Shown here one piece after another: positions 1-6,817 of a DNA stretch of 17,335 bases. Origin of the DNA: an uncultured Prevotella sp. (GTDB taxonomy: Bacteria; Bacteroidota; Bacteroidia; Bacteroidales; Bacteroidaceae); NCBI GenBank assembly GCA_900769055.1, contig CAAGFF010000179.1, positions 1 through 17,335 on the forward strand, read 5' to 3'. The translations under genes and the position numbers were made by a program. The notes beneath the pieces are model-generated. The model did not search any database and had not been told where the DNA came from. It saw only the letters and a list, made by a program, of their open reading frames with translations. The stretch's first letter is position 1. The number at the start of each line of letters is the position of its first letter.

Positions 1-70
1 TACAAGTTGACGAGTTCTTCGACGAGCGAAGCGGCAGAGCCAAGCGGACGAGTATACAAGTAAACAAGTC
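1..70. repeat. Degenerate short repeats (acaagt / acgagt type)
   Basis: Words of the form acaagt, acgagt and aaacaagt recur at about 2-7, 10-15, 49-53, 56-61 and 64-69. An inverted repeat CTTCG-ACGAG-CGAAG sits at 17-31. No coding frame is convincing on either strand. Simple degenerate repeats of this kind are common between genes in Bacteroidales; no function is inferred. Confidence 0.4.
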
Positions 71-163
71 TAATGTGAAAAAATACAATCTGTATGGTTG
101 AGAGTAACGCCCTGAACCAACGGTCGCTGACCGAAGGAAAAAGCAAAGGGCAAAAGCATCCAT

Positions 164-280
164 CCCGTCGTCACAATATGACTACGGGACAAACCAAAAT
201 AGCGTGAGGCCACGCGTTTCCCAACAAGATATTTCGGGGGTACAAAAGCCTGGACAAGCCGCCTTCGGCCCGTCCGTAGT
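164..280 (-). ncRNA. Candidate structured leader RNA (leftward transcript)
   Basis: Read leftward from the promoter at 418-448, this stretch can form several helices. Bases 194-201 pair with 230-237 (8 bp, one G-U) and enclose a hairpin at 202-215 (5-bp stem, 4-base loop). A second hairpin spans 252-275. Bases 181-187 (ACTACGG) can pair perfectly with 274-280 (CCGTAGT) or, alternatively, with 164-172 in a local hairpin (163-189, one mismatch), so the two folds exclude each other. Just upstream in the transcript (292-300, read on the minus strand) is GTTCTTTGA, which resembles a Bacteroidota boxA. I cannot assign an Rfam family. It lacks tmRNA, RNase P and SRP signatures. It could be an attenuator or riboswitch for a gene off the left edge, or a free small RNA. 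Confidence 0.4.
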
Positions 281-308
281 GTATCAGCAAGTCAAAGAAC
301 ACACACGT

Positions 309-392
309 TTACATCTGCATCGGGGCAAAGCCTCCCGAGGCACCAGAGTGATAAACGTTTGTTTTCTTTGATTTGATGATAATTGTTGTCAT
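309..392 (-). CDS. Possible 27-aa leader peptide
   Basis: This is the first ATG about 20 bases after the predicted start of the leftward transcript. It opens a 27-codon frame ending in TAA. The peptide begins MTTIIIKSKKTN, continues with YHSGASGG and ends APMQM. It lies between a perfect-spacing promoter and a boxA-like motif followed by a foldable region, the layout of a leader peptide ahead of an attenuator. The Thr/Ile run at the N-terminus could couple to amino-acid supply, but that is only inference. No Shine-Dalgarno sequence is visible, which is normal for Bacteroidota. It does not resemble any family I know and may be chance. Confidence 0.3.
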   Translation of the reverse strand: MTTIIIKSKKTNVYHSGASGGFAPMQM

Positions 393-417
393 TGTCGTGA
401 TTCTTAGGAACCGGCTG

Positions 418-448
418 CAAATATAAGCACTTTCCCGCAAACAGCAAA
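418..448 (-). promoter_or_regulatory. Leftward Bacteroidota-type promoter
   Basis: On the minus strand, TTTG (448-445), 19 bases, then TATATTTG (425-418) matches the Bacteroidota sigma-ABfr consensus (TTTG, 19-21 bases, TANNTTTG). Transcription would start near 411 and run leftward, away from pyrE. No long leftward gene follows in the window, so it serves a leader, a small RNA or a gene beyond the left edge. Confidence 0.65.
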
Positions 449-522
449 ACTTTTCCGCCTTTTTTTATTGTATTCAACTTCTGCAAGTAGTAAAAAGGAG
501 ATAAATGACATATGTATAAGAC

Positions 523-557
523 AGGCGGCACTATCTTTAGATAAGATAGGCGGCACT
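523..557. promoter_or_regulatory. Paired direct and inverted repeat upstream of pyrE
   Basis: AGGCGGCACT occurs at 523-532 and again at 548-557, exactly 25 bases apart. Between them is a perfect inverted repeat, CTATCTT (531-537), five bases, AAGATAG (543-549). It lies 34 bases upstream of the pyrE -33 element and could be an operator or a dispersed element. The word CACTATCTTT at 529-538 is repeated at the pyrE -7 region (611-620). Confidence 0.3.
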
Positions 558-590
558 CGGACATGCAATAACAAAAAAAGGGGTTTTTGT

Positions 591-621
591 TTTGACATGT
601 CGCTCGTTTGCACTATCTTTG
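591..621 (+). promoter_or_regulatory. pyrE promoter
   Basis: TTTG (591-594), 19 bases, TATCTTTG (614-621) is a full match to the Bacteroidota promoter consensus. It predicts a transcription start near 628 and a leader of only about 20 bases before the pyrE ATG at 650. This excludes the longer in-frame start at 608, which lies upstream of the promoter's -7 element. Confidence 0.75.
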
Positions 622-649
622 CAGCAAATTACACATAAACATATATATT

Positions 650-1282
650 ATGGACAGCTTGAAAAAAGAATTCGCATCGCGCCTTTTGAATGTAAAGGCC
701 ATAAAGCTTCAGCCCAACGACCCGTTCACATGGGCAAGTGGCTGGAAGTCTCCCTTCTATTGTGACAACCGCAAGACATTGTCTTTCCCAGAGCTCCGCA
801 ACTTTGTAAAGCTGGAGCTGGTGCATGCCGTTCTGGAGCATTTCACCGAGGCCGAGGCTGTGGCAGGTGTTGCCACAGGCGCCATTGCCCAGGGAGCCCT
901 TGTTGCTGATGCCCTGAACTTGCCCTTCTCTTATGTGCGCTCCAAGCCGAAGGACCATGGTCTGGCCAACCTCATCGAGGGCGAGGTGAGACCGGGCATG
1001 AAGGTTGTTGTCGTTGAAGACCTCATCTCGACTGGCGGCAGCTCGCTCAAGGCTGTGGAAGCCCTGCGTCAGGCTGGCTGCGAGGTTGTGGGCATGGTAG
1101 CCTCCTACACTTATGGTTTCCCCGTTGCCGAGCAGGCTTTTGCCGAGGCTGGCGTGAAGCTCGTCACGCTCACCGACTACGAGCACGTTGTGGCCCAGGC
1201 TCTTGAGACTGGATATATCGCCGAGACTGATGTCGAGGTGCTTAACGAGTGGCGCAAGGATCCTGCCAACTGGAAAAAATAA
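650..1282 (+). CDS. pyrE: Orotate phosphoribosyltransferase
   Basis: It transfers orotate to PRPP to give orotidine 5'-monophosphate, the fifth step of de novo pyrimidine synthesis, in the cytosol. The 210-residue protein has the orotate-binding region TWASGWKSPFYCDNR (27-41), the flexible-loop segment RSKPKDHG (97-104) and the PRPP motif VVVEDLISTGGSS (120-132). Length is normal for PyrE. The frame stays open upstream to 608, but that start precedes the promoter -7 box, so ATG 650 is chosen. It is first in a probable operon with an SRPBCC protein (6 bases downstream) and argH. An order pyrE / SRPBCC / argH is, as far as I recall, common in Bacteroidales. Identification is secure. Confidence 0.95.
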   Translation: MDSLKKEFASRLLNVKAIKLQPNDPFTWASGWKSPFYCDNRKTLSFPELRNFVKLELVHAVLEHFTEAEAVAGVATGAIAQGALVADALNLPFSYVRSKPKDHGLANLIEGEVRPGMKVVVVEDLISTGGSSLKAVEALRQAGCEVVGMVASYTYGFPVAEQAFAEAGVKLVTLTDYEHVVAQALETGYIAETDVEVLNEWRKDPANWKK

Positions 1283-1288
1283 TCGTCT

Positions 1289-1699
1289 ATGGCAACATTC
1301 GAAAGTACAATAAGACAAATTCCCTATCCACAGCAGTCGGTCTACGGTATGCTGTGCGACCTTAACAATATTAATAAGGTGAAAGACCGCATTCCTGCCG
1401 ATAAGCTCAACGACTTGTCCTTCGATGCCGACAGCCTCTCGCTGTCTACGCCCATGGGTGCGGTGAAACTGCGCATCGTTGACCGCGAGGAGCCGAAGTG
1501 CATCAAGTTCGCCACCGAGGAAAGCCCGCTGGCATTCAACTTCTGGATACAGATATTGCCGGCGACTGAGACCTCAAGCAAGATGAAGCTGACTATAAAG
1601 GCCGAGCTGAACCCCTTCATCAAGGGCATGGTGTCAAAACCGCTGCAGGAAGGCCTGGAGAAGATTGCCGACGCACTTCAGATGATCCGATACGAGTAG
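1289..1699 (+). CDS. SRPBCC (START-like) family protein
   Basis: This small 136-residue protein starts 6 bases after the pyrE stop. Its N-terminal strand (ATFESTIRQIPYPQQSVYGML), the following helix-rich LNNINKVKDRIPADK segment, alternating beta strands through the middle, and a long C-terminal amphipathic helix (about 112-134, KGMVSKPLQEGLEKIADALQ) fit the helix-grip fold of the SRPBCC superfamily, which binds hydrophobic ligands. No catalytic residue or ligand can be named. There is no signal peptide, so it is probably cytosolic. Its fixed place between pyrE and argH suggests co-expression but not a shared pathway step. The family call rests on overall pattern rather than a sharp motif. Confidence 0.75.
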   Translation: MATFESTIRQIPYPQQSVYGMLCDLNNINKVKDRIPADKLNDLSFDADSLSLSTPMGAVKLRIVDREEPKCIKFATEESPLAFNFWIQILPATETSSKMKLTIKAELNPFIKGMVSKPLQEGLEKIADALQMIRYE

Positions 1700-1721
1700 T
1701 CACACAAACCACACCAACGAC

Positions 1722-3059
1722 ATGGCACAGAAACTCTGGGAAAAGAATTTTGAGATAAACAAGGAAATAGAGCGCTTCACCGTCGGGCGCGACCGCGAGA
1801 TGGACCTCTATCTCGCCAAATATGATGTCATAGGCTCCATGGCGCACATCACCATGCTTGAGTCCATAGGCCTCCTTGAGGCCGGCGAGCTGCAGCAGCT
1901 GCTTGCCGAGCTGCGCTCCATCTACGCCTTGTGCGAGAGCGGCGACTTCGTCATAGAGGATGGCGTGGAGGATGTCCACTCCCAAGTAGAGCTTATGCTC
2001 ACACGCAAGCTCGGCGACATTGGCAAGAAAATACACTCCGGCCGGTCGCGCAACGACCAGGTGCTCGTAGACCTGAAACTGTTCACCCGCAGGCGCCTGC
2101 GCGACATCGTCGTTGCCGTGAAGGCGCTCTTCGACGAGCTGATAGGCAAGAGCGAGCAATACAAGGACATTCTCATGCCTGGCTACACCCACCTGCAGAT
2201 AGCCATGCCGTCATCGTTCGGACTGTGGTTTGGCGCATACGCTGAGAGCCTCGCCGACGACATGCTCTTCCTGCAGGCCGCCTATCGCATGACCAACCGC
2301 AACCCCCTCGGCTCGGCAGCCGGCTATGGCAGCTCGTTCCCCCTGGACCGCTCCATGACCACACGCCTTCTGGGTTTCGACTCCATGGACTACAACGTGG
2401 TATATGCCCAGATGGGACGCGGCAAGACAGAGCGCAACGTGGCATTCGCCATGGCATCGGTAGCAGGAACGGTGGCTAAGATGGCCTTCGACGCTTGCCT
2501 CTTCAACAGCCAGAACTTCTCGTTCGTGAAGCTGCCCAAGGAGTGTACCACTGGGTCGAGCATCATGCCGCATAAGAAGAACCCGGACGTCTTCGAGCTG
2601 ATAAGGGCCAAATGCAACAAGCTGCAGGCACTGCCACAGCAGGTGACACTCATCATGAACAACCTGCCCGTAGGCTATTTCCGTGACCTGCAAATTATCA
2701 AGGAGGTATTCCTGCCCGCCTTCGACGAGCTGGCAGACTGCCTGCAGATGGCCGCATACATCATTAACCGGATGGAGGTGAACGAGCATATCCTCGACAA
2801 CCCCATGTACGACCCTATGTTCTCTGTCGAGGAGGTAAACCGTCTTGCCGCCGCAGGCATGCCCTTCCGCGACGCCTACAAGACCGTGGGACTGGACATC
2901 GAGGCCGGAACCTTCAAGGCCGACCGCAACATCCACCACACCCACGAAGGCTCCATCGGCAACTTGTGCAACGACCGTATAGCAGCCCTCATGGACGGCA
3001 TCCTGGAGGAGTTCCATTTCCAAAGGGTTGACGAGGCAGAGGCAGCCCTGCTGTCATAG
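1722..3059 (+). CDS. argH: Argininosuccinate lyase
   Basis: It cleaves argininosuccinate to arginine and fumarate, the last step of arginine synthesis, acting as a cytosolic homotetramer. The 445-residue protein carries the family landmarks in order: SGRSRNDQV (106-114), GYTHLQ (154-159, with the catalytic-region His), and the superfamily signature GSSIMPHKKNP (278-288), whose second Ser is the expected catalytic base. The HKKNP form, rather than QKKNP, is seen in some ArgH and in fumarase-type relatives. The SGRSRND and GYTHLQ blocks make ArgH the right call over fumarase or adenylosuccinate lyase. It starts 22 bases after the SRPBCC stop, so is likely in the pyrE operon. A 270-codon antisense frame across it is a GC-rich shadow. 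Confidence 0.95.
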   Translation: MAQKLWEKNFEINKEIERFTVGRDREMDLYLAKYDVIGSMAHITMLESIGLLEAGELQQLLAELRSIYALCESGDFVIEDGVEDVHSQVELMLTRKLGDIGKKIHSGRSRNDQVLVDLKLFTRRRLRDIVVAVKALFDELIGKSEQYKDILMPGYTHLQIAMPSSFGLWFGAYAESLADDMLFLQAAYRMTNRNPLGSAAGYGSSFPLDRSMTTRLLGFDSMDYNVVYAQMGRGKTERNVAFAMASVAGTVAKMAFDACLFNSQNFSFVKLPKECTTGSSIMPHKKNPDVFELIRAKCNKLQALPQQVTLIMNNLPVGYFRDLQIIKEVFLPAFDELADCLQMAAYIINRMEVNEHILDNPMYDPMFSVEEVNRLAAAGMPFRDAYKTVGLDIEAGTFKADRNIHHTHEGSIGNLCNDRIAALMDGILEEFHFQRVDEAEAALLS

Positions 3060-3105
3060 CCACAGGGAGATAGCCACAAGAAAAAAAGAGAATACACAGA
3101 CGGCA

Positions 3106-3687
3106 ATGAGAATACAGAAAACGCTTCATCAAGCCATGCGCATCGTGCCGGCCATAATCATGGCCGGCATATTGTCGTGTGGCGACTCCGAGTTCGAGTA
3201 CGACAGCTCGCCATGCTACCTTGTCTTCGACAACAGCGTCCACAACGACCCTACCCTGGCCAGCGCACTTACGCTCTACTCAGGCACATTCGTCACCATC
3301 ACCACCTCGCAGAAGTCGGGGGCGCGCTATTTCGTCTTCGAGAACAACCAGGGCAACCGCAGCGAGTCCATATTCAACGCCGTAGACGACCGCCGCAGCC
3401 TTGTCCTCGGCAAGAACGGCGGGCTGATAGTGGGCTACGGCAATTCCGTAGACGCCATCCTCTACGCCTACGACCGCGAGTGCCCCAACTGTTTCAGCCC
3501 GAATGCCCTCCCTCTGAAAAGCTATCCCGTCAGCATAAACACCTCCGGCATAGGCACATGCGGGAAATGCGGCAGGAAATACGACCTCAATGGCGGAGGA
3601 TTTATCACTGAGGGCGACAAGGGCAAAAAGCTGACCAGATACCGCTGCTCCACAACTGGCCCCTACGGCATCCTCAACGTAAACTGA
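3106..3687 (+). CDS. Lipoprotein with four-Cys Rieske-like / zinc-ribbon tail
   Basis: I chose ATG 3106 (193 aa) because it gives a typical lipoprotein signal: charged MRIQK start, hydrophobic stretch, then GILSC with the lipidated Cys at 25. The longer frame from 3028 overlaps argH and adds a charged N-terminus. The C-terminal third has two CxxC pairs, CPNC (126-129) and CGKC (152-155), followed by a KYDLNGGG segment and an RYRCSTTGPYGILNVN strand. The order and spacing recall a Rieske fold in which the two His ligands are replaced by Cys, so a zinc or rubredoxin-like site is possible; this is inference. It is 46 bases after argH and may be the last gene of that operon. Exported and membrane-anchored; function unknown. 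Confidence 0.75.
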   Translation: MRIQKTLHQAMRIVPAIIMAGILSCGDSEFEYDSSPCYLVFDNSVHNDPTLASALTLYSGTFVTITTSQKSGARYFVFENNQGNRSESIFNAVDDRRSLVLGKNGGLIVGYGNSVDAILYAYDRECPNCFSPNALPLKSYPVSINTSGIGTCGKCGRKYDLNGGGFITEGDKGKKLTRYRCSTTGPYGILNVN

Positions 3688-3698
3688 CGATTGCCAGA

Positions 3699-3743
3699 AA
3701 CCTCAAAACCTCATAACCTCAATAACCTCATAACCTCAATAAC
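3699..3743. repeat. Degenerate cctcaaaa / cctcataa tandem repeat
   Basis: Five near-identical units of 8-9 bases (acctcaaa, acctcata, acctcaata and variants) run from 3699 to 3743, just upstream of the tRNA promoter. The same word recurs as three units at 8900-8928. No function is visible. Confidence 0.6.
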
Positions 3744-3770
3744 ATTTGTTAGTTAAATAGTGTAAATACA

Positions 3771-3802
3771 TTTGGTTGTCACGATTATTAGCCTTAACTT
3801 TG
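3771..3802 (+). promoter_or_regulatory. Promoter of the tRNA-Gly / tRNA-Leu operon
   Basis: TTTG (3771-3774), 20 bases, TAACTTTG (3795-3802) matches the Bacteroidota promoter consensus. The predicted start is near 3809, about 13 bases before tRNA-Gly. It probably also serves the lipoprotein genes at 4026 and 5713. Confidence 0.75.
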
Positions 3803-3821
3803 CACACAATTATTCTTCTGT

Positions 3822-3894
<73 letters not shown>

Positions 3895-3916
3895 CCGCTT
3901 ATTAATAAGTCCACAT

Positions 3917-4002
3917 GCCGCAATGGTGGAATTGGTAGACACGAGGGACTTAAAATCCCTTGGCCAGAAATGGCCGTGCGGGTTCGAGTCCCGCTCGCGG
4001 CA
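3917..4002 (+). tRNA. tRNA-Leu (anticodon TAA)
   Basis: An 86-base class II tRNA. The acceptor is GCCGCAA/TCGCGGC with discriminator A at 4002. The anticodon stem AGGGA/TCCCT encloses loop CTTAAAA (TAA at 3951-3953). The long variable arm is GGCCA-gaaa-TGGCC (3962-3975), and the T-loop TTCGAGT is normal. Acceptor positions 3922 (A) and 3996 (C) form an A-C mismatch. CCA is not encoded. It lies 22 bases after tRNA-Gly. Confidence 0.95.
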
Positions 4003-4025
4003 CATTCTAAAACCTTTATTATATT

Positions 4026-5702
4026 ATGCGCAAGAATGTAATTTTTGTTCTGTCAGCATGTACATTGTTTGTACTTTCATCATGTTCAAAATTAGGACCT
4101 CTGTCTGCTGACAATTTCACTGTCACCCCTGTTCCACTTGAGACACAGGGTGGAGAAATCCCCGCATCGGTAAGCGCCAGCTTCCCTGCAAAGTACATGA
4201 AGACCAAGGCTGTCATCACCGTAACACCTGAGCTGCGTTATGCCAACGGAAAGGTGGCACGCGGAGAAGGTGCAACCTTCCAGGGCGAGAAAGTTATGGG
4301 CAACGACCGCACCGTTTCCTACAAGGTTGGCGGACGCTATAACATGAAGACCAACTTCAAGTATGCTCCCGGAATGGAGAAGAGCGACATGTACCTCTCT
4401 TTCGATGCCAAGCTGGGCAACAAGAAGGTTGACATGCCGGCTGTGAAGGTAGCCTACGGCGTTGTGGCAACATCCGAGCTCTACCGTCAGACCCTGCTCA
4501 ATGGTGGCGCATGCATCGCCCCGGACTCTTTCCAGCGTGTTAGGGAGAAGAAGCAGGAAGCCAACATCATGTTCCTCGTCAATCAGGCCAACCTCCGCAA
4601 GAGCGAGCTGAAGAACAACTCCGTACAGGAGTTCGTCAACATGCTCAAGGAGATTAACGCCGACCGCGAGGGCCTGAACGTCCGCAACGTGGAAGTACTG
4701 GCATACGCCTCACCAGAGGGTGGTTTCGCCTTCAACGACAAGCTGGCCAGCAAGCGTCAGGACAACAGCGAGCAGTACGTAAAGAAGCAGCTCAAGGAGA
4801 CCAACGTAGAGGCTCCCGTAAGCGCAAGATACACCGCACAGGACTGGGAAGGCTTCCAGAAGCTCGTACAGGTTAGCAACATCCAGGACAAGGACGTTAT
4901 CCTCCGAGTGCTCTCAATGTACAAGGACCCAGAGGAGCGCGAGCGTCAGATCCGCAACATGAGCGCAGTATTCCGTGAGCTTGCCGACGGCATCCTCCCA
5001 GAGCTTCGCCGCTCACGCCTCATCATCAACTACGAGACCATCGGCAGAAGCGACGAGCAGATTATGGAGCAGTTTAAGGCCGACGCCACCAAGCTCTCTG
5101 CCGACGAGCTGCTCTACGCAGCAAGCCTGCAGACAGACGCCACCGACAAGGAGGTCATCTACAAGAAGGCTGCCGAGCTTTACGACAAGGACTACCGCGC
5201 CTACAACAACCTGGCTGCCCTCGCATTCAGCAACGGCGACAACGCCAAGGCCAACCAGTATCTGCAGAAGGCATTCAGCTGCAACGCCAAGTCACCAGAG
5301 TCTAACGGCATCCTCGCACTCATGGCTCTGCGCGACGGAGACATCGTGAAGGCAGAAAGCTCACTCGGCAAGGCTGTTGACGCCAACGGCTTCAACGACG
5401 TGCTGGGCAACATCAACATCGCCAAGGGCAACTATGCACAGGCCGAGCAGAACCTTGAGAACTCCATCTCCAACAGCGCCGCTCTGGCACAGATTCTCAA
5501 CAAGAACTACGCCAAGGCCGTGGCTACACTCCACGCCATCAAGAACCGCGACGCCATGACCGAGTACCTCACAGCCATCGTCAACGCCCGTCAGGGTAAC
5601 GTGTCGACAGCTTCCGAGGCCCTCAAGCTCGCCATCAGCAAAGACCCGTCACTGGCCGCATACGCTGCCAACGACCTGGAGCTGACCAAGGTCAGCAAGT
5701 AA
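4026..5702 (+). CDS. Lipoprotein with OmpA-like domain and TPR repeats
   Basis: A 558-residue outer-membrane-type lipoprotein. The signal peptide MRKNVIFVLSACTLFVLSSC places the lipidated Cys at 20. Residues 25-150 are beta-rich. Around 222-258 the segment EVLAYASPEGG...LASKRQ...YVKKQL resembles the OmpA/MotB C-terminal fold, which binds peptidoglycan. From about 375 to 545 there are helical pairs typical of tetratricopeptide repeats (AYNNLAALAFSNGDNAKANQYLQKAF is one, shortened here to key residues YNNLA and AKANQYL). It probably bridges envelope and cell wall or scaffolds a complex. It starts 23 bases after tRNA-Leu with no room for its own promoter, so it is likely read through from the tRNAs. 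Strong C-ending codon bias suggests high expression. The exact role is unknown. Confidence 0.85.
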   Translation: MRKNVIFVLSACTLFVLSSCSKLGPLSADNFTVTPVPLETQGGEIPASVSASFPAKYMKTKAVITVTPELRYANGKVARGEGATFQGEKVMGNDRTVSYKVGGRYNMKTNFKYAPGMEKSDMYLSFDAKLGNKKVDMPAVKVAYGVVATSELYRQTLLNGGACIAPDSFQRVREKKQEANIMFLVNQANLRKSELKNNSVQEFVNMLKEINADREGLNVRNVEVLAYASPEGGFAFNDKLASKRQDNSEQYVKKQLKETNVEAPVSARYTAQDWEGFQKLVQVSNIQDKDVILRVLSMYKDPEERERQIRNMSAVFRELADGILPELRRSRLIINYETIGRSDEQIMEQFKADATKLSADELLYAASLQTDATDKEVIYKKAAELYDKDYRAYNNLAALAFSNGDNAKANQYLQKAFSCNAKSPESNGILALMALRDGDIVKAESSLGKAVDANGFNDVLGNINIAKGNYAQAEQNLENSISNSAALAQILNKNYAKAVATLHAIKNRDAMTEYLTAIVNARQGNVSTASEALKLAISKDPSLAAYAANDLELTKVSK

Positions 5703-5712
5703 GCATGGCCGT

Positions 5713-6714
5713 ATGATTCGGAATTTTCTATATCTTATACTCCTCACCCTGGTTGTGTGTTCCTGTGGTGTCGACGGAAAGCATTTCAAGCTCGAAGGAC
5801 GACTCCTGCACCTCAACCAGGGTGAGTTCTATGTGTACAGCACCGACGGCCTGCTCAACGGCATCGACACCGTGAAGATTGTCGGAGGAAGGTTCGCATA
5901 CGAGATACCATGCACCGAACAGGGCACGCTGGTCATCGTATTCCCCAACTTCTATGAGCAGCCCGTGTTCGCCGCGCCAGGCAAGAGCGTCAAGGTGACA
6001 GGAGACGCATCGCTGCTTAGGGAGCTGGAGACCGAGGGCACCAAGGACAACGAGCTGATGACAGCATTCCGCAAGCAGGTGTCAGGGCTCTCGCCACAGC
6101 AGACAGCAGAGGCGGCGGCAGCATTCGCCCGGAAAAACGCCGACTCCGAGGCCGCACTGTGGATAGTGAGGAAATACTTCGTCGCCACAGCATCGCCCGA
6201 CTACGCTCAGGCACGCAAGCTGCTCGCCACGCTTCACGACAGGCAGCCGCGCAACGGGCATGTGGCACGCCTCACACAGCAGGTAAACGCACTCGCGGCA
6301 ACGGCCAAGGGAGCTACCCTGCCCAAATTCTCATGCACCGACACCTCCGGCAAGCCCGTCAGCTCAGCCCAAGTCACCAAGGCCGCGGTAGGAGTCATCT
6401 ATCTTTGGGCATCATGGAACTACGAGAGCACAGAGATGCAGCGCAGGCTCAAGCAGATGAAGGACAAGGCAGGCAGCAAGCTCAGCGTAGTAGGCTTCTC
6501 CGTCGATGCCGCACCCGCATCCTGCAAGTCGTCCCTCGAACGCGACTCCGTGAAGTGGAGCACCGTCTGCGACGGCCTGATGTTCGAGAACAAGACCGTC
6601 AGGGCACTGGGACTGTACAGCATACCATCGAACATACTGCTGAAAAACGGGAAAATCATCGAACGCAACCTCTCCTCGTCAGAACTTATGCGCAAGCTCG
6701 AGGAAATGCTCTAA
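5713..6714 (+). CDS. DUF4369 lipoprotein with thioredoxin fold lacking CxxC
   Basis: A 333-residue lipoprotein whose signal ends VVCSC (probable lipidated Cys 18). Residues 25-125 match the beta-sheet DUF4369 domain found ahead of TlpA/ResA-like thioredoxins in Bacteroidota. Residues about 195-333 have the TlpA/AhpC fold: LWASW at 231-235, a GFSVD strand near 261-265, and a cis-Pro segment SIPSNILLKNGKII (303-316). Where active members have WCxxC, this protein reads WNYES, so both redox cysteines are gone. It cannot be a standard disulfide oxidoreductase and may bind partners or be a decayed paralogue. It begins 10 bases after the OmpA-TPR gene and is surely co-transcribed with it. Confidence 0.85.
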   Translation: MIRNFLYLILLTLVVCSCGVDGKHFKLEGRLLHLNQGEFYVYSTDGLLNGIDTVKIVGGRFAYEIPCTEQGTLVIVFPNFYEQPVFAAPGKSVKVTGDASLLRELETEGTKDNELMTAFRKQVSGLSPQQTAEAAAAFARKNADSEAALWIVRKYFVATASPDYAQARKLLATLHDRQPRNGHVARLTQQVNALAATAKGATLPKFSCTDTSGKPVSSAQVTKAAVGVIYLWASWNYESTEMQRRLKQMKDKAGSKLSVVGFSVDAAPASCKSSLERDSVKWSTVCDGLMFENKTVRALGLYSIPSNILLKNGKIIERNLSSSELMRKLEEML

Positions 6715-6817
6715 AGGGGGCTTCTATTAATTTCCACCTAATACAGCACCCACTCTCCGCAGTTCCCACAAGCCTCCCCCCTACAACAAAAGCCAAACCT
6801 TATACACCATTGCCACT

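Noticed and set aside
629..1318. 229-codon open frame antisense to pyrE
   Set aside because: It is the shadow of a GC-rich gene. The pyrE protein has all family motifs, and the antisense product has no recognisable domain.
2211..3023. 270-codon open frame antisense to argH
   Set aside because: Caused by strong C/G-ending codons in argH. Its composition (many His, Val, Gly) is typical of antisense shadows.
6715..6817. Terminator between the DUF4369 lipoprotein gene and yifB (G-run 6716-6720 against C-run 6775-6780)
   Set aside because: The arms are about 50 bases apart, pairing needs a bulge, and no T-run follows.
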